A stretch of DNA of 55,508 bases from Candidatus Sumerlaeia bacterium (GTDB taxonomy: Bacteria > Sumerlaeota > Sumerlaeia > SLMS01 > JAHLLQ01): the NCBI GenBank assembly GCA_028284075.1, contig JANQSL010000120.1, positions 1 through 55,508 on the forward strand. The letters run 5' to 3'. Each line of letters opens with the position of its first letter. The first letter of the stretch is position 1. This document shows positions 18,867 to 28,400 of this stretch, piece by piece. The translations under genes were made by a program, and so were the position numbers. The notes under the pieces were generated by a model. That model was not told the DNA's origin. It ran no database searches and saw nothing but the letters and a program-made list of their open reading frames with translations.

Positions 18867-19410
18867 GTTCTTCATGAAACCTGAATTCAATTCTGCGCCG
18901 GAATCCGGCATTCCAGCGAGCAGACCCCTGAAGTGCATTCGCTTCAGCCCGGCCTGGTTGTCTAATCCCGGATTGTAATGGGATCTGCCAGGTTTCTTTC
19001 GTCATACTGAGGAATGGTTTTTCGAGTGACGTCTGACCTCTTTTGTGAAGAGAGTCTGGAGTGTTTCAAGTGTTCACCGGGGGCTTCCCAAGCCGTAACA
19101 GTCCCATTCACGATTGGCAAACTGAGCACCATTGTTCGTCAGGACAATAAAGAACTCGAGAAAACCGTTTCAACAAAGAGGTGAAAAACCATAATGCGCT
19201 CGTTTTCGCTTCCTTGTGATAATCATCCGGGAGGATAAGCTTGCGGATGACTTCAGCGTGGCAGCACGAGCCATAGTAATCAACTGGAACCAAACTCTCG
19301 CCAAAATGCCTGCTTTGTGCCAGATCTCCACGCACCGCGAGAGTGTCATCCATCTTGCAACAACACTCATACGGCTCAATTGACGACAAACTCCGGGGCT
19401 GAACACCTGG
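18867..19410. other. 544-bp stretch without a convincing gene
   Basis: The stretch lies between tRNA-Ser and a glycosyltransferase stop. A perfect 5-bp GCCGG-AAT-CCGGC hairpin at 18897-18909, 31 bases after the tRNA, might help 3' processing or termination but lacks a T-tract. A minus-strand frame at 19108-19389 (93 codons, TTG start, Cys-rich) has no ribosome-binding site, no recognisable domain and competing frames, so I do not call it. Nothing else was seen. Confidence 0.5.
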
Positions 19411-20706
19411 TCAGGGTGTAAATTCCGGATCGCCGCGCATGAGTTTCCAGCGCCGATTTGCATTCCTGCGAGGATTGAAATTGTTGTTCAGCAGTGTCCG
19501 GGAGGCACGGACGATACGAGACCAGCCACTCTGCCGCGATGTTGCCAGCCGAATTGATGCAGCCAGGGAAGCCGGTGAAGCATCGCGCGAAACAAATCCT
19601 GTCTCGCCATTCCTTACAACCTCCGAGACTGAATCCAGTGGTGTCGACACGATAATGCATCCTTCCTGCATGGCTTCGAGAATGACATTCGGTATTCCGT
19701 CTCGATCACCGCTCCGCGGGTCACGTACTCCTGTGAAGGCCAAAATCGCGCTGCGGCGCATTTCCTTACGAAGATCACGTTGCGCCAGCTGACCGGTGAA
19801 CTCCACGCAATCGCCCAGTTCGAGCGAGTCTCTCATCCTCTGAAGGCAAAGAAATTCGGGTCCGTCGCCTGCTATACGGCATCGGAACGGGAACCCCTGG
19901 TGGTGCAAGATCGAAAGAGCCTCAAGAAGTACCGAAAACCCTTTCTTGGGCACGAAACGACCTGCGGCCAGAATTCGAATCGGTCCATCGTTTGAGTCGA
20001 ATCGGCGAAGGGGAGATTGCTGAATTCCGTGCCGCACGAGATGGACATTCGCGCCGGGAAATAGACGATGCAGCTCTCTACAGGCCGCACGAGAGCAAGT
20101 GACCGTGACGGTCGCATCGCGAATAACCGGCTCAAGAGGCGGCCGTGCCCAAACGTCGTGCGCATGAGCCGACACTGAATAGCCAACGTCCGCGAGTTCA
20201 GCCGCGATATGGCAAACTTCTGCAGGCCAGGTAGCGAAACAGCCCTGGAGATGGTTAATGCCATATTGCTTCACTTTGCAGGCGAGCACAACCGCGCGCA
20301 CCATTGCGGAAGCCGTGGAAACGAGTCCTCGCGGTGCAATGTTGCGGAGTCGACGAATCCCCGAAACGAAGCGCAGGCCTGGCAATTGGCGGAAACAGCG
20401 CGCATTGAACAACTCACTGACTGAGAGGGATTCCACGTTCGTGTGGTACCGATAGCCGTTTTTGGGCGGTTCCAATGTAAAAATCCGGAAGTGATTCCCT
20501 TGTTTGCGGAACTCCCGGAATTCACGGAGGAGAAAAAGTTCTGACCAACAAGGGAACCGGGAGACAATGAAGGCGGGAAAAAAAGCCGCACGACGACTGT
20601 CAAAAACGAATTTCTCCGCCGCTGTCAGATCTTTCTGACTTCGAGAATCCGCCTGGTGATAATCAGTCAACACACACTGCCTGTGGAGATGAATATAATC
20701 GTGCAA
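19411..20706 (-). CDS. Family 4-type glycosyltransferase (GT-B fold)
   Basis: The frame gives 431 residues from a TTG at 20706. The true start is uncertain, because the GT-B fold itself begins near residue 41 (AFFPAFIVSRFPCWSELFLL) and the first 40 residues are not conserved-looking. The N-terminal domain is followed by the linker motif RILAAGRFVPKKGFSVLLEA (nucleotide-sugar domain start), then the donor-site motif DGIPNVILEAMQEGCIIVSTP with the E-x7-E pattern. This resembles WcaL/EpsD-like retaining hexosyltransferases of exopolysaccharide pathways. It lies apart from the main polysaccharide operon, with the divergent DUF1573 gene between. Acceptor and sugar are unknown. Confidence 0.9.
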   Translation of the reverse strand: MHDYIHLHRQCVLTDYHQADSRSQKDLTAAEKFVFDSRRAAFFPAFIVSRFPCWSELFLLREFREFRKQGNHFRIFTLEPPKNGYRYHTNVESLSVSELFNARCFRQLPGLRFVSGIRRLRNIAPRGLVSTASAMVRAVVLACKVKQYGINHLQGCFATWPAEVCHIAAELADVGYSVSAHAHDVWARPPLEPVIRDATVTVTCSRAACRELHRLFPGANVHLVRHGIQQSPLRRFDSNDGPIRILAAGRFVPKKGFSVLLEALSILHHQGFPFRCRIAGDGPEFLCLQRMRDSLELGDCVEFTGQLAQRDLRKEMRRSAILAFTGVRDPRSGDRDGIPNVILEAMQEGCIIVSTPLDSVSEVVRNGETGFVSRDASPASLAASIRLATSRQSGWSRIVRASRTLLNNNFNPRRNANRRWKLMRGDPEFTP

Positions 20707-20787
20707 CCCCTCGTTTCTTGCCTTGAACCAACCCCTGTTACTCTTTCATGATTGGTTCCACAAATTGGTTTTGAGGAATTCAGATCC

Positions 20788-22149
20788 GTGGGCAGCAAGA
20801 AAGTCGGTCACCTTTTCATTTTCCTGCTATTGGCCAGCGCGTCCGTGGCAAAGCCGTTCGAGAATGCCGCGGCTGTAATCACCTCCGCCCTGGAAGCGGC
20901 AGGAGCCGATTCAGACTTATTGCCAGGTATGGAAATTCAGAGCCGGGATTCAATGAGGGCGGAGGCAGAACGTGCTGCACAAGCAGCTGGGTTGCTCGCC
21001 ATATTCCGTGAGGACATGTCTATCGAAGAGCTTGAATTTTCCTCCTCGCCAATCGTCTGTATCCTGAGGGATGAAACCACCGTTCACGTGACCGCTATCG
21101 CGAACGACCTCATCAGCTGGAGCAACGGGGCGAACAAGGGAGTTTTTTCGCTCCGTGAGTTCGAGGCAGAATGGCAAGGTGCGGGAGTTCAGTTCCCCGT
21201 GGTTCCTGCCTCGGAGGGAAGCATCCTCCTTGTTCCGGAGGAACTCGATGCCGGTGAATTCAGGAGCGGCGACAAGATCTCGGGGGTTTTCGTTATTCGA
21301 AACGATGCCCCAGAGACGGTTCGAATCAAGGAAATCAAAACCTCCTGTAGAAACTGCACAACTGCTGTGATCCCCACACAAGACCTGCTCCCCGGTCAAA
21401 CTCAGAGTCTGCGTGCATTTATCAGTTCGGACCTCGCACCAGGACATCACAGTTATTCCGTAAATCTGTCTTTTGAATCGAATTCCGGATCGGAGTGGGT
21501 ACGGACCGGAACGATTTCCGCGGCAATACTCAAGGATGTGTCCGTTAGCCCCGAGAGAATCGAGTTTGGCAGAATCCCAAAGGGTGAAACGAAACGCTCG
21601 ACTTTGTTCATCGACACTCTCAATGAAGAACTCGAAGTAGAACCAAGGAATTCCATGATTTGCAAAGCCATATCAGTGGAAAATCAGGGAATACTTCGTG
21701 AAACACGATCCGGACCGTTGTTCAGATTCGCGGTTGGCATTGAAACACTCGAGGGTTTGGAAGTGGGAGTGCATACGGGGATCGTTCAGATCAAGACAAA
21801 CGCCGAGCGATTCTCAGAGTTCAACGTTCCTGTTTCGGCCACGATCGAGGGCGGATTGAGCTTCGATTCGAAAGAGATTCAGTTCGGGCTGATTCGGACG
21901 AAAAAAAAGTACGAGAAACGGATTATTGCGAAAAAACTATCGCACGGAATCGAAATCACCGGTTATGAAGGAGGCTCGGATTCGCTCTCAGTTCAGGTCT
22001 CTGACAAGCCCGATTCTGTCGAACTTCTGCTCACGTTCACTCCGGAGTCAGACGAATTACTGGATACTTCCATAGTTCTTCTTACAAACGACGATTCGTT
22101 ACCACGTCTCGAACTTCGTGTGCGCGGAATCGTCCGGATCGGGCGTTGA
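20788..22149 (+). CDS. Secreted DUF1573-type protein with C39-peptidase-like N-terminal remnant
   Basis: The protein has 453 residues from GTG 20788, preceded by GAGGA; an upstream TTG at 20752 is weaker. The signal peptide reads MGSKKVGHLFIFLLLASASVA. Residues about 80-150 (PIVCILRDETTVHVTAI...FSLREFEAEWQG) resemble the second half of a C39 peptidase-like fold without an evident catalytic Cys. From about 155 there are Ig-like DUF1573/ASPM-SPD-2-type modules (GVFVIRNDAPETVRIKEIKTSC, LLPGQTQSLRAFI, then a second copy around VSPERIEFGRIPKG and a third around SFDSKEIQFGLI). The usual SCGC motif is altered to SCRNC. It probably acts in the periplasm or at the surface. Its 3' end overlaps the convergent glycosyltransferase by 68 bases. 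Confidence 0.75.
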   Translation: MGSKKVGHLFIFLLLASASVAKPFENAAAVITSALEAAGADSDLLPGMEIQSRDSMRAEAERAAQAAGLLAIFREDMSIEELEFSSSPIVCILRDETTVHVTAIANDLISWSNGANKGVFSLREFEAEWQGAGVQFPVVPASEGSILLVPEELDAGEFRSGDKISGVFVIRNDAPETVRIKEIKTSCRNCTTAVIPTQDLLPGQTQSLRAFISSDLAPGHHSYSVNLSFESNSGSEWVRTGTISAAILKDVSVSPERIEFGRIPKGETKRSTLFIDTLNEELEVEPRNSMICKAISVENQGILRETRSGPLFRFAVGIETLEGLEVGVHTGIVQIKTNAERFSEFNVPVSATIEGGLSFDSKEIQFGLIRTKKKYEKRIIAKKLSHGIEITGYEGGSDSLSVQVSDKPDSVELLLTFTPESDELLDTSIVLLTNDDSLPRLELRVRGIVRIGR

Positions 22150-23320
22150 TTTTCCCAACCTGATCATAATAGTCTGAATAGTCGCTGGCCCACTGATCAA
22201 GAGTCGAGCGGGACGCTGCAGTCTTCAGTGCCTGCCTTGTAAGGCGTTGCCTAAGTTGCGAATCCTGCAGAATTCTGAGCATTGTCAACGCAAGAGGCCG
22301 AGCGTCCGCCGGATCGACCAGAAGCCCGTTATGCTGGTGGCTCACAGCCTCCGAGTTCCCGTCAACAGAAGTGGCAATGACGGGAAGGCCGGCTCCCATC
22401 GCTTCAAGAAGCGAGTAGGAAAAACCTTCCCACAGACTCGGCAAGACAAAGGCATCCATGGCTCCCAGCCATGAGTCGACACACTTCCCTTCACCCACAA
22501 AAAGAATCCGTTCCAGGAGGCCGAGACGTGTGGCCTGGTCACGGCAAGACCGGAGTTTAGGCCCGGTGCCAACAAGTACGAGTAACGTGTCGGAATCTCT
22601 CTTCGCTACAGAGGCAAAGGCATCTATCAGGTATCTGTGGCCCTTTTGAGTGCGAAAATTGGCGACACAGCCGAAGACAAACTGATGCTCTTCGATTCCC
22701 CAGTGCCTTCGCCATTTGGCCCGGTTGCATCTCGGCCGACACGGAGGGGCTTCATTATAAAGAACCTTGTAGTGAGACCGTCCGGGCACAACTACCGAGT
22801 TCCTTGAAGCGTGTAAGTATTCGCTTTCCGAGACGAAAAGAAAGGAATCGGTCATTCTGGCCAGAACACGCTCTGCCAACGCGCTGCAATGGTCGACGAC
22901 CCGATGAGGATGACGCTGAAAAGCAAATCCGTGGGGTGAATAGACAACTTTATGCATCTGGCCCGCGACCACAGCACCGAGGCGCCCGATGAGCCCTGCT
23001 TTTGAACTGTGAAGATGAATAATATGGGGTTTTGTCCGGCGAATGACTGCAGACAGTCTGAGGGCGGCACGAAGATCTTTGAATGGCGTCAGATCTCTGC
23101 ACATTGGAATCTCGATCGTCTTGATATCCAGCTTTCGAAAGTTATCAAGTACCTGGCGAAATCGATGATCAGCCCGCTCAAGAGAATACACCAATGTGAT
23201 TTCGAAGTGCTTCCCAATGAGCCCTTCGAGCAGAAGTTCGATGTGACGACGCGTCCCGCCGGTTGTCGCTTCAAGAACGAGAATCAGTCTTGTAGTCCGA
23301 GCCGGATCATGAATTCGCAT
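22082..23320 (-). CDS. Family 4-type glycosyltransferase, last gene of polysaccharide operon
   Basis: This 412-residue GT-B enzyme starts at ATG 23320. The N-terminal acceptor domain carries EATTGGTRRHIELLLEGL and IIHLHSSKAGLIGRLG, the typical GT4 pattern of lipid-linked acceptor transferases. The C-terminal domain has FVFGCVANFRTQKGHRYLIDA and the donor-binding LPSLWEGFSYSLLEAMGAGLPVIAT (E-x7-E). Its start is 25 bases after the stop of the solute-binding-like gene. The last 68 bases are antisense to the end of the DUF1573 gene. Confidence 0.93.
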   Translation of the reverse strand: MRIHDPARTTRLILVLEATTGGTRRHIELLLEGLIGKHFEITLVYSLERADHRFRQVLDNFRKLDIKTIEIPMCRDLTPFKDLRAALRLSAVIRRTKPHIIHLHSSKAGLIGRLGAVVAGQMHKVVYSPHGFAFQRHPHRVVDHCSALAERVLARMTDSFLFVSESEYLHASRNSVVVPGRSHYKVLYNEAPPCRPRCNRAKWRRHWGIEEHQFVFGCVANFRTQKGHRYLIDAFASVAKRDSDTLLVLVGTGPKLRSCRDQATRLGLLERILFVGEGKCVDSWLGAMDAFVLPSLWEGFSYSLLEAMGAGLPVIATSVDGNSEAVSHQHNGLLVDPADARPLALTMLRILQDSQLRQRLTRQALKTAASRSTLDQWASDYSDYYDQVGKINARSGRFRAHEVRDVVTNRRL

Positions 23321-23345
23321 GGCGTGTTTACCGTACGACTCCGGT

Positions 23346-24302
23346 TCATCGACTGTCGTGGGTTTTGCTTCCGTGAACGGCTGTCAGTATCGCATTGAGA
23401 GAATCCTTGTCGACTCGCAAGGATACCTCAGGACGGACGGCCTTTTCTTCGGATTCCATAGAACGCAAGATAGCTCTCGCGATGGCATTCGGGGAGTAAT
23501 AGACAGCGAGGGGTGCCTTGTTGCGGGGAAAGTCTCCAACGCTCACCAATACAAGATCGTTCTCCTCCGCATACCGCTCGAAGGCATACGCGAACTTGAG
23601 AGTGTTGCCTTCGGGGTACACCACAACAGGAGATCCAGGAGGAAGATCCTTGAAGGTGCGCCGAAGTGCGAATTCGATATCACCGAGGCTCCTGCATGCA
23701 CCAGGATCTATCACACAAGCGGGTGTACCAAACTCCTTTTCTCCGGTGTTTGCCATCGTCGTGCGATCTCTCGACTTCGAAATCGTGCGAGCAAAGGCTT
23801 CGGAGGGTGCGTATTGATACGTGTACACAAGACCCAGTTCAGCGTCATGCAAACCGGCATGCTCCAGTACGCGAACGACGTCTTCAGCCGTAGGACAGGT
23901 TTCCACCACGAGCGCACTGGATAGAGAAGAGACTTCGTCATCGACGGCGAGCAAAGACGGAAGTGTGATAACGGGCCGACTGATTTCGAGCGCCGATACT
24001 GCACGTAACGCAGGCATATCGAGGCACACGATTTGAGTTTCCGGCTGTCTCGAATCGATTTTTTCCTGAACCTTCCCCAAGTCGCCCATCGTAACCAACA
24101 GGTCGACCTCGACTCCCTCGGATGCGGTGTTCCGCAGCTCATCGACCAGCGTGCGATTGGCCGCAGTGGGCAAAGTGCACACCACAAGAAGAGACTCGGC
24201 ACAAACAGCCATGCCTGGGAGAAATGTGCCTGTAATCAGGGGCATCAGCAGGAAACACCTGATCAGCCTGCGGTAATCAGTGATCGTGAGGCGAATCTCC
24301 AT
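23346..24302 (-). CDS. Secreted solute-binding-like protein (periplasmic-binding type I fold candidate)
   Basis: The protein has 318 residues from ATG 24302. A signal peptide (LIRCFLLMPLITGTFLPGMAVCA) precedes an alternating beta/alpha pattern: SLLVVCTLPTAANRTLVDEL, TQIVCLDMPALRAV, AELGLVYTYQY, DLVLVSVGDFP. This matches the ABC substrate-binding family typified by TrpX/DUF534 proteins. No permease or ATPase is nearby, and it lies between two glycosyltransferases with its start overlapping the preceding gene by 40 bases. It may therefore sense or carry a ligand for the polysaccharide machinery rather than feed a transporter. The family assignment is by fold pattern only. Confidence 0.6.
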   Translation of the reverse strand: MEIRLTITDYRRLIRCFLLMPLITGTFLPGMAVCAESLLVVCTLPTAANRTLVDELRNTASEGVEVDLLVTMGDLGKVQEKIDSRQPETQIVCLDMPALRAVSALEISRPVITLPSLLAVDDEVSSLSSALVVETCPTAEDVVRVLEHAGLHDAELGLVYTYQYAPSEAFARTISKSRDRTTMANTGEKEFGTPACVIDPGACRSLGDIEFALRRTFKDLPPGSPVVVYPEGNTLKFAYAFERYAEENDLVLVSVGDFPRNKAPLAVYYSPNAIARAILRSMESEEKAVRPEVSLRVDKDSLNAILTAVHGSKTHDSR

Positions 24303-25474
24303 ACAACACCCCTGCGCCGGCTTTCTCGTAGGAGCTGTCGGTGTAATCGCGCCACGACACGGACCCAACTCCTCTGTTGCGACAGGTATTCTAGGGCAAT
24401 CGCTTGTCCGCAATCACGAATTTGCGATGACTCGAAAGGGTTGGAAAATGCGAATTCAACCTGTCTGCGGAGGTCGGTCGGACAATCCGGGTTGAATAGC
24501 AGGGCATTTCTGCGATGCTTGAGGAGTTCGGATACTCCAGCAGTCTTCGATACAATGGCAAGACAACCTGTCAGCATTGCTTCAAGCGGTGCTCGCCCGA
24601 ACAGTTCGGCTCTGGAAGCCAGCACGACGGCGTCCAACTCACGGTACAAAGCGAATGGATCACCCGTATAGCCTCGGACGTGTATCCGCCCGGAAGCAGC
24701 AGCGTAACGGCTGCGAATGCTTTGCCTGAGATTATCCACATACCATCGGTCAGACGGTTCGGGTGAATCTCCCACAATATGGAGCTCAAGCTCTTTGTGC
24801 TTCCGAACATAAGGAGCAAGTGCAAGAACCGCTTCGATAACCCGCTTACGCGGAATCAGCTGACCCACTATCCCGATCCGATAGATTGGCACGCTGGAAA
24901 TTCGAGGCTTGTACCAGGCAGATGGCTCGGCGGGGCCTGTCAGCGGATTCAAAGCTGTCAGGATTCTTCCTCCAAAACCACGGCCGTGACACGGTGAAGG
25001 CTTGGGTGACACCGCTACGGTTGGGACATGCCTCGAAAGCATGGCGGGAATCAGCCCAGTGGGCTGAGTGTCTCGAATGTGCCAAAGGACAGGGGTTCGG
25101 AGCAGAATTCGAGTCGCAATCACGTGGGGAAGGGCTGAGATGCCATTTGCATGAACCACTCCCGCATGCTGTTGGAGAAGAACTTGTAAAATGCGGATGT
25201 TCGCGCTCACGAACCGGCAAACGATTGGCAGCCAGTCGAGAACGTTGGCCGGCCGGCGATGCCGCCGCAGGCATTCGAACTCTAAAACACGGAACCCCCT
25301 GCTTCTGGCCTTTTCGGCAAGGTCACCGGGCGGGCACATGATGACATAACGAATCCCCGGAATCTCTATCCTCAGCCATTGAAGGAGAGCGAGAAGACTC
25401 CGTTCAGCACCGTACACTCCACCGTACGGGTTAATGACAATAATTGTCGTCGAGGGCTTTCTGATTTTCATCAA
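24263..25474 (-). CDS. Family 4-type glycosyltransferase
   Basis: This 403-residue protein has a GT-B pattern. The first strand and P-loop-like turn are IIVINPYGGVYGAERSLLALL and the acceptor domain includes VVHANGISALPHVIA. The second domain begins IYRIGIVGQLIPRKRVIEAV and has the donor motif ELFGRAPLEAMLTGCLAIVSKT (E-x7-E type). The ATG at 25474 overlaps the stop of the polymerase fusion as ATGA, so translation is coupled. Sugar and acceptor are unknown. An Arg-rich C-terminus may help it associate with the membrane. Confidence 0.9.
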   Translation of the reverse strand: MMKIRKPSTTIIVINPYGGVYGAERSLLALLQWLRIEIPGIRYVIMCPPGDLAEKARSRGFRVLEFECLRRHRRPANVLDWLPIVCRFVSANIRILQVLLQQHAGVVHANGISALPHVIATRILLRTPVLWHIRDTQPTGLIPAMLSRHVPTVAVSPKPSPCHGRGFGGRILTALNPLTGPAEPSAWYKPRISSVPIYRIGIVGQLIPRKRVIEAVLALAPYVRKHKELELHIVGDSPEPSDRWYVDNLRQSIRSRYAAASGRIHVRGYTGDPFALYRELDAVVLASRAELFGRAPLEAMLTGCLAIVSKTAGVSELLKHRRNALLFNPDCPTDLRRQVEFAFSNPFESSQIRDCGQAIALEYLSQQRSWVRVVARLHRQLLRESRRRGVVWRFASRSLITAG

Positions 25475-28400
25475 GGTATATCGACTCGAATATTGTCAAA
25501 GAAAGCACCTGGGCCGCCACGGGACCACAGGCCAATTCGACCACGCTGAGGGCCTGTTTTGTCAAAACGAAGCACGACCTCTCCATCAAGCAGAAGTTGA
25601 CGAGACTCCTTCGCGTTGCGAATCTCGAACTCGTACCATCGATCCTCCATAGGAGGTCTCGGAAGCCGGGCGATGACAGTCTCGCTTCCCGCTTTGTGCC
25701 TAAAAACAGCGAGACCCTCTCCATCCCAACGAATGCCTTCATATGTGTCGTTTCCAACGATATTGAACCTTCCTTCGATCGCTTCAGCAGCCGAGTTTCG
25801 CACGGCAAAGCCGAAGTCGTAGGCCTGCCAGTGTGGAGAGCCTGCCAGCGCAAGGTTCTCCTCCCCCGTCGCCGCGAATGTGTCCTGAAATCCCTCGATG
25901 CTCTCGTCGACGACTCTCCACTCACCGTGTACCGGAGTCCAGGACGCTGAATTGTTGCCGTCGCACCCTCCGAAACCGTCATAGAATCTTCTAAGACCTC
26001 GGACTTCTGCCGAGAGAAAGCCGTCGGCAGAAAACGAAATGCTTCCTTTGAGAACCCTGTCGGCAGAAAAAAAAGTGTTTCCGATCGAATTGTCATTCAG
26101 GAATGTTCGCACTTCACGGTCATAGACCCGAAACGTCACTCGATCCCCTGGAGCAAGAGGGTCGTCGAGTTCAAGAGTCCACTCGGAACCATCAGACGGA
26201 ACTCCGCGCTCTGAGATATTCAGAGCGACGGAATCAAATGAAAGTTCGATCCACGTGTCTTCGTGTATACAGAGACGGACAGGCTTGATCCGGGAGAAGT
26301 CGTCAACTTCCAGCGTAAGTGTGTAGTTGCTCCAATCCGGAGTTCCGACGTTGAACTCTTTCTGTCCTTCCACCTCTGCAAGCTCAAAACGGCGAAAGAT
26401 CCCTTCAACCGGTCTGACCTTGAACTCCGCGATCGAGACTCCCCCGACCGATGTTGAAAATCCGAGGCTTCCGCGAGACACTCGCCTATCCACGACAGCC
26501 AGCTCTTCCGACCCATCGATTGAAAGAATCAGAACACCATTGCGAACTTGTAGTTCCAGTTCCGTCCACCTCCCAACCGGAGTTTCTCTCGCTTTCTCCG
26601 TGAGAGTCTCGGTTACTCCATTTTGCACCCTCGCAATTCCGGCCCGAGACGGTGAAATCACGGCAGCATAGTAGTGCCGAGGATCCTCGTAGCGAAACAG
26701 TAACGCCGCATCGGATGATACTTCTTCAAAGTGGACAAGGGATGTAATTCGAAAATCCGTGTCAATTGCTCCATCCAGAACAAGAGCCGAATCGACAATC
26801 GGCAATCTGCGTTGAGACGCCGCCAAACACCCACGGCCATCAATGTCGCGATGAACCCAGGGGGCGTTTTCATCCAGCCGAATCCAGCCGTGAAGATCCT
26901 CCGTTTTGAATGAATCACTGAATGCAAGTTCCCATGTGTGAGACGGTTGAAAGTCAGTATCGTTTGTGATGAGGAGTTTGTCGAGCTCCACACCATCTTC
27001 CCGATTGGATATGGTAATACTGTTGGAGCCGGGCTGCATGGGGATTCCCGGAATTCTGACCCAGTGCCATCTTCCAAATTCCGCGTCATTTCCCAGTATG
27101 AGTTTCCTGCCGCCATTGACCGAAACGTAGAACGCGTTTCCGCAACCATCCTTCCATCTGGTTCGCCCCCACAATGTCCATTTGGCATCGCCCGGCAGGT
27201 CGACCACGTATTTTGCCTCTCCACCGGCCTCCTCCCTCCATCCTGTTCCCGCGCCTTCCGGGATTCGCAGTCCTCCTCCACCGGAAGCGGTCGGATCGGT
27301 CATGAGCTCGGCGGGCTCTTCGACAGAGTGTGCAGATTCGGCTTCAATCCACCGATAGACAAGTTTCGTGTCCGGCGCTGATTCCGATAAGAGAATCCTG
27401 GTTCCGGTAATCAGAAAGGGTACAAAAACAGCCGCGACACCGAGCTGGAAGGTATTCTTCATTCTCGGAAATTTCAGTAATGATACCGTAAGACCCAGCC
27501 CAAGACAAAGAGCGCCGGTAAGACCGGTTTGCAGAGGAGGCATCCAAAGACCGGCAAACAGAAGTCCTGTTGCGGAGGCAGCAAGCGCCCCCGCCAGAGG
27601 CTCATCCTTTAGCCTGAATGCCAGGGCAGCCGCAACGGTCGGTCCCCCAACCAGGACAAGCCCTGCAAAGCCGAGCGAGGCCAGCAGGACCAGCCAGCCG
27701 TTCTGCCGATCAGGTACGGTTGTATTCAGTTTGGGCAGAGGAGTATAGTACTCCCCAATGGTTGCCTGATAATTCCCGGGACCAGCTCCCAGAAACGGGA
27801 AGTTCATAAACAACCTTATTGCCGCCACCCACTCGGCGTATCGTTGTTTGAGAATCGTGGAGTCGAATTCCAGATCAGGTGGCGGCTTTGCCTCAGCAGC
27901 AACAGGTACTCCGTAGAATCCAAGACGAACATTCCTTCCGCCAATTTCGACCTCGGGCGACTGCCCAGGGACAAAGTTTGCCAGACTGCTTGCGTGCAGA
28001 TATGCGACACTCACGTCCGCATATTCCCGAGATGTGCCAGCCGCCTTCATCTCTCTGCCGTTCACCAAAGCCTGAACCGCAACGCCAATGATGAGGGAGG
28101 TCACTGCAAAGACAAGCAGTTGCTGACGGCCTCCGGAGAAGAAAACGGCAAGGACAGCTGACATCCACATCCCGGCCACCATCACAGGATCGGCGACAAG
28201 AAAGCTGCCAAGTGTCAGAATCCCTGTAGCTGAAAACAGTGTCATTCCTCGGCTCCATCGACCGTGCAGTAGAGAAATTGCAAAAGGTATGGCAACAGTC
28301 AGCAACACAGTCAGAACCTGGTTTGTGGGAGAAAAACCCCTTACAAGCCTGGGGTCTGTTCCACAAAGAGCCTGAGCGGTTGCAATGATCAGAGAGAGTC

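Noticed and set aside
19108-19389. 93-codon Cys-rich minus-strand frame after the tRNA gap
   Set aside because: TTG start, no ribosome-binding site, no recognisable domain, and overlapping frames of equal length in the same stretch.
19403-19419. ACACC/GGTGT hairpin over the glycosyltransferase stop
   Set aside because: The stem is 5 bp with a 7-base loop and no T-tract on either strand, so it is not a credible terminator.
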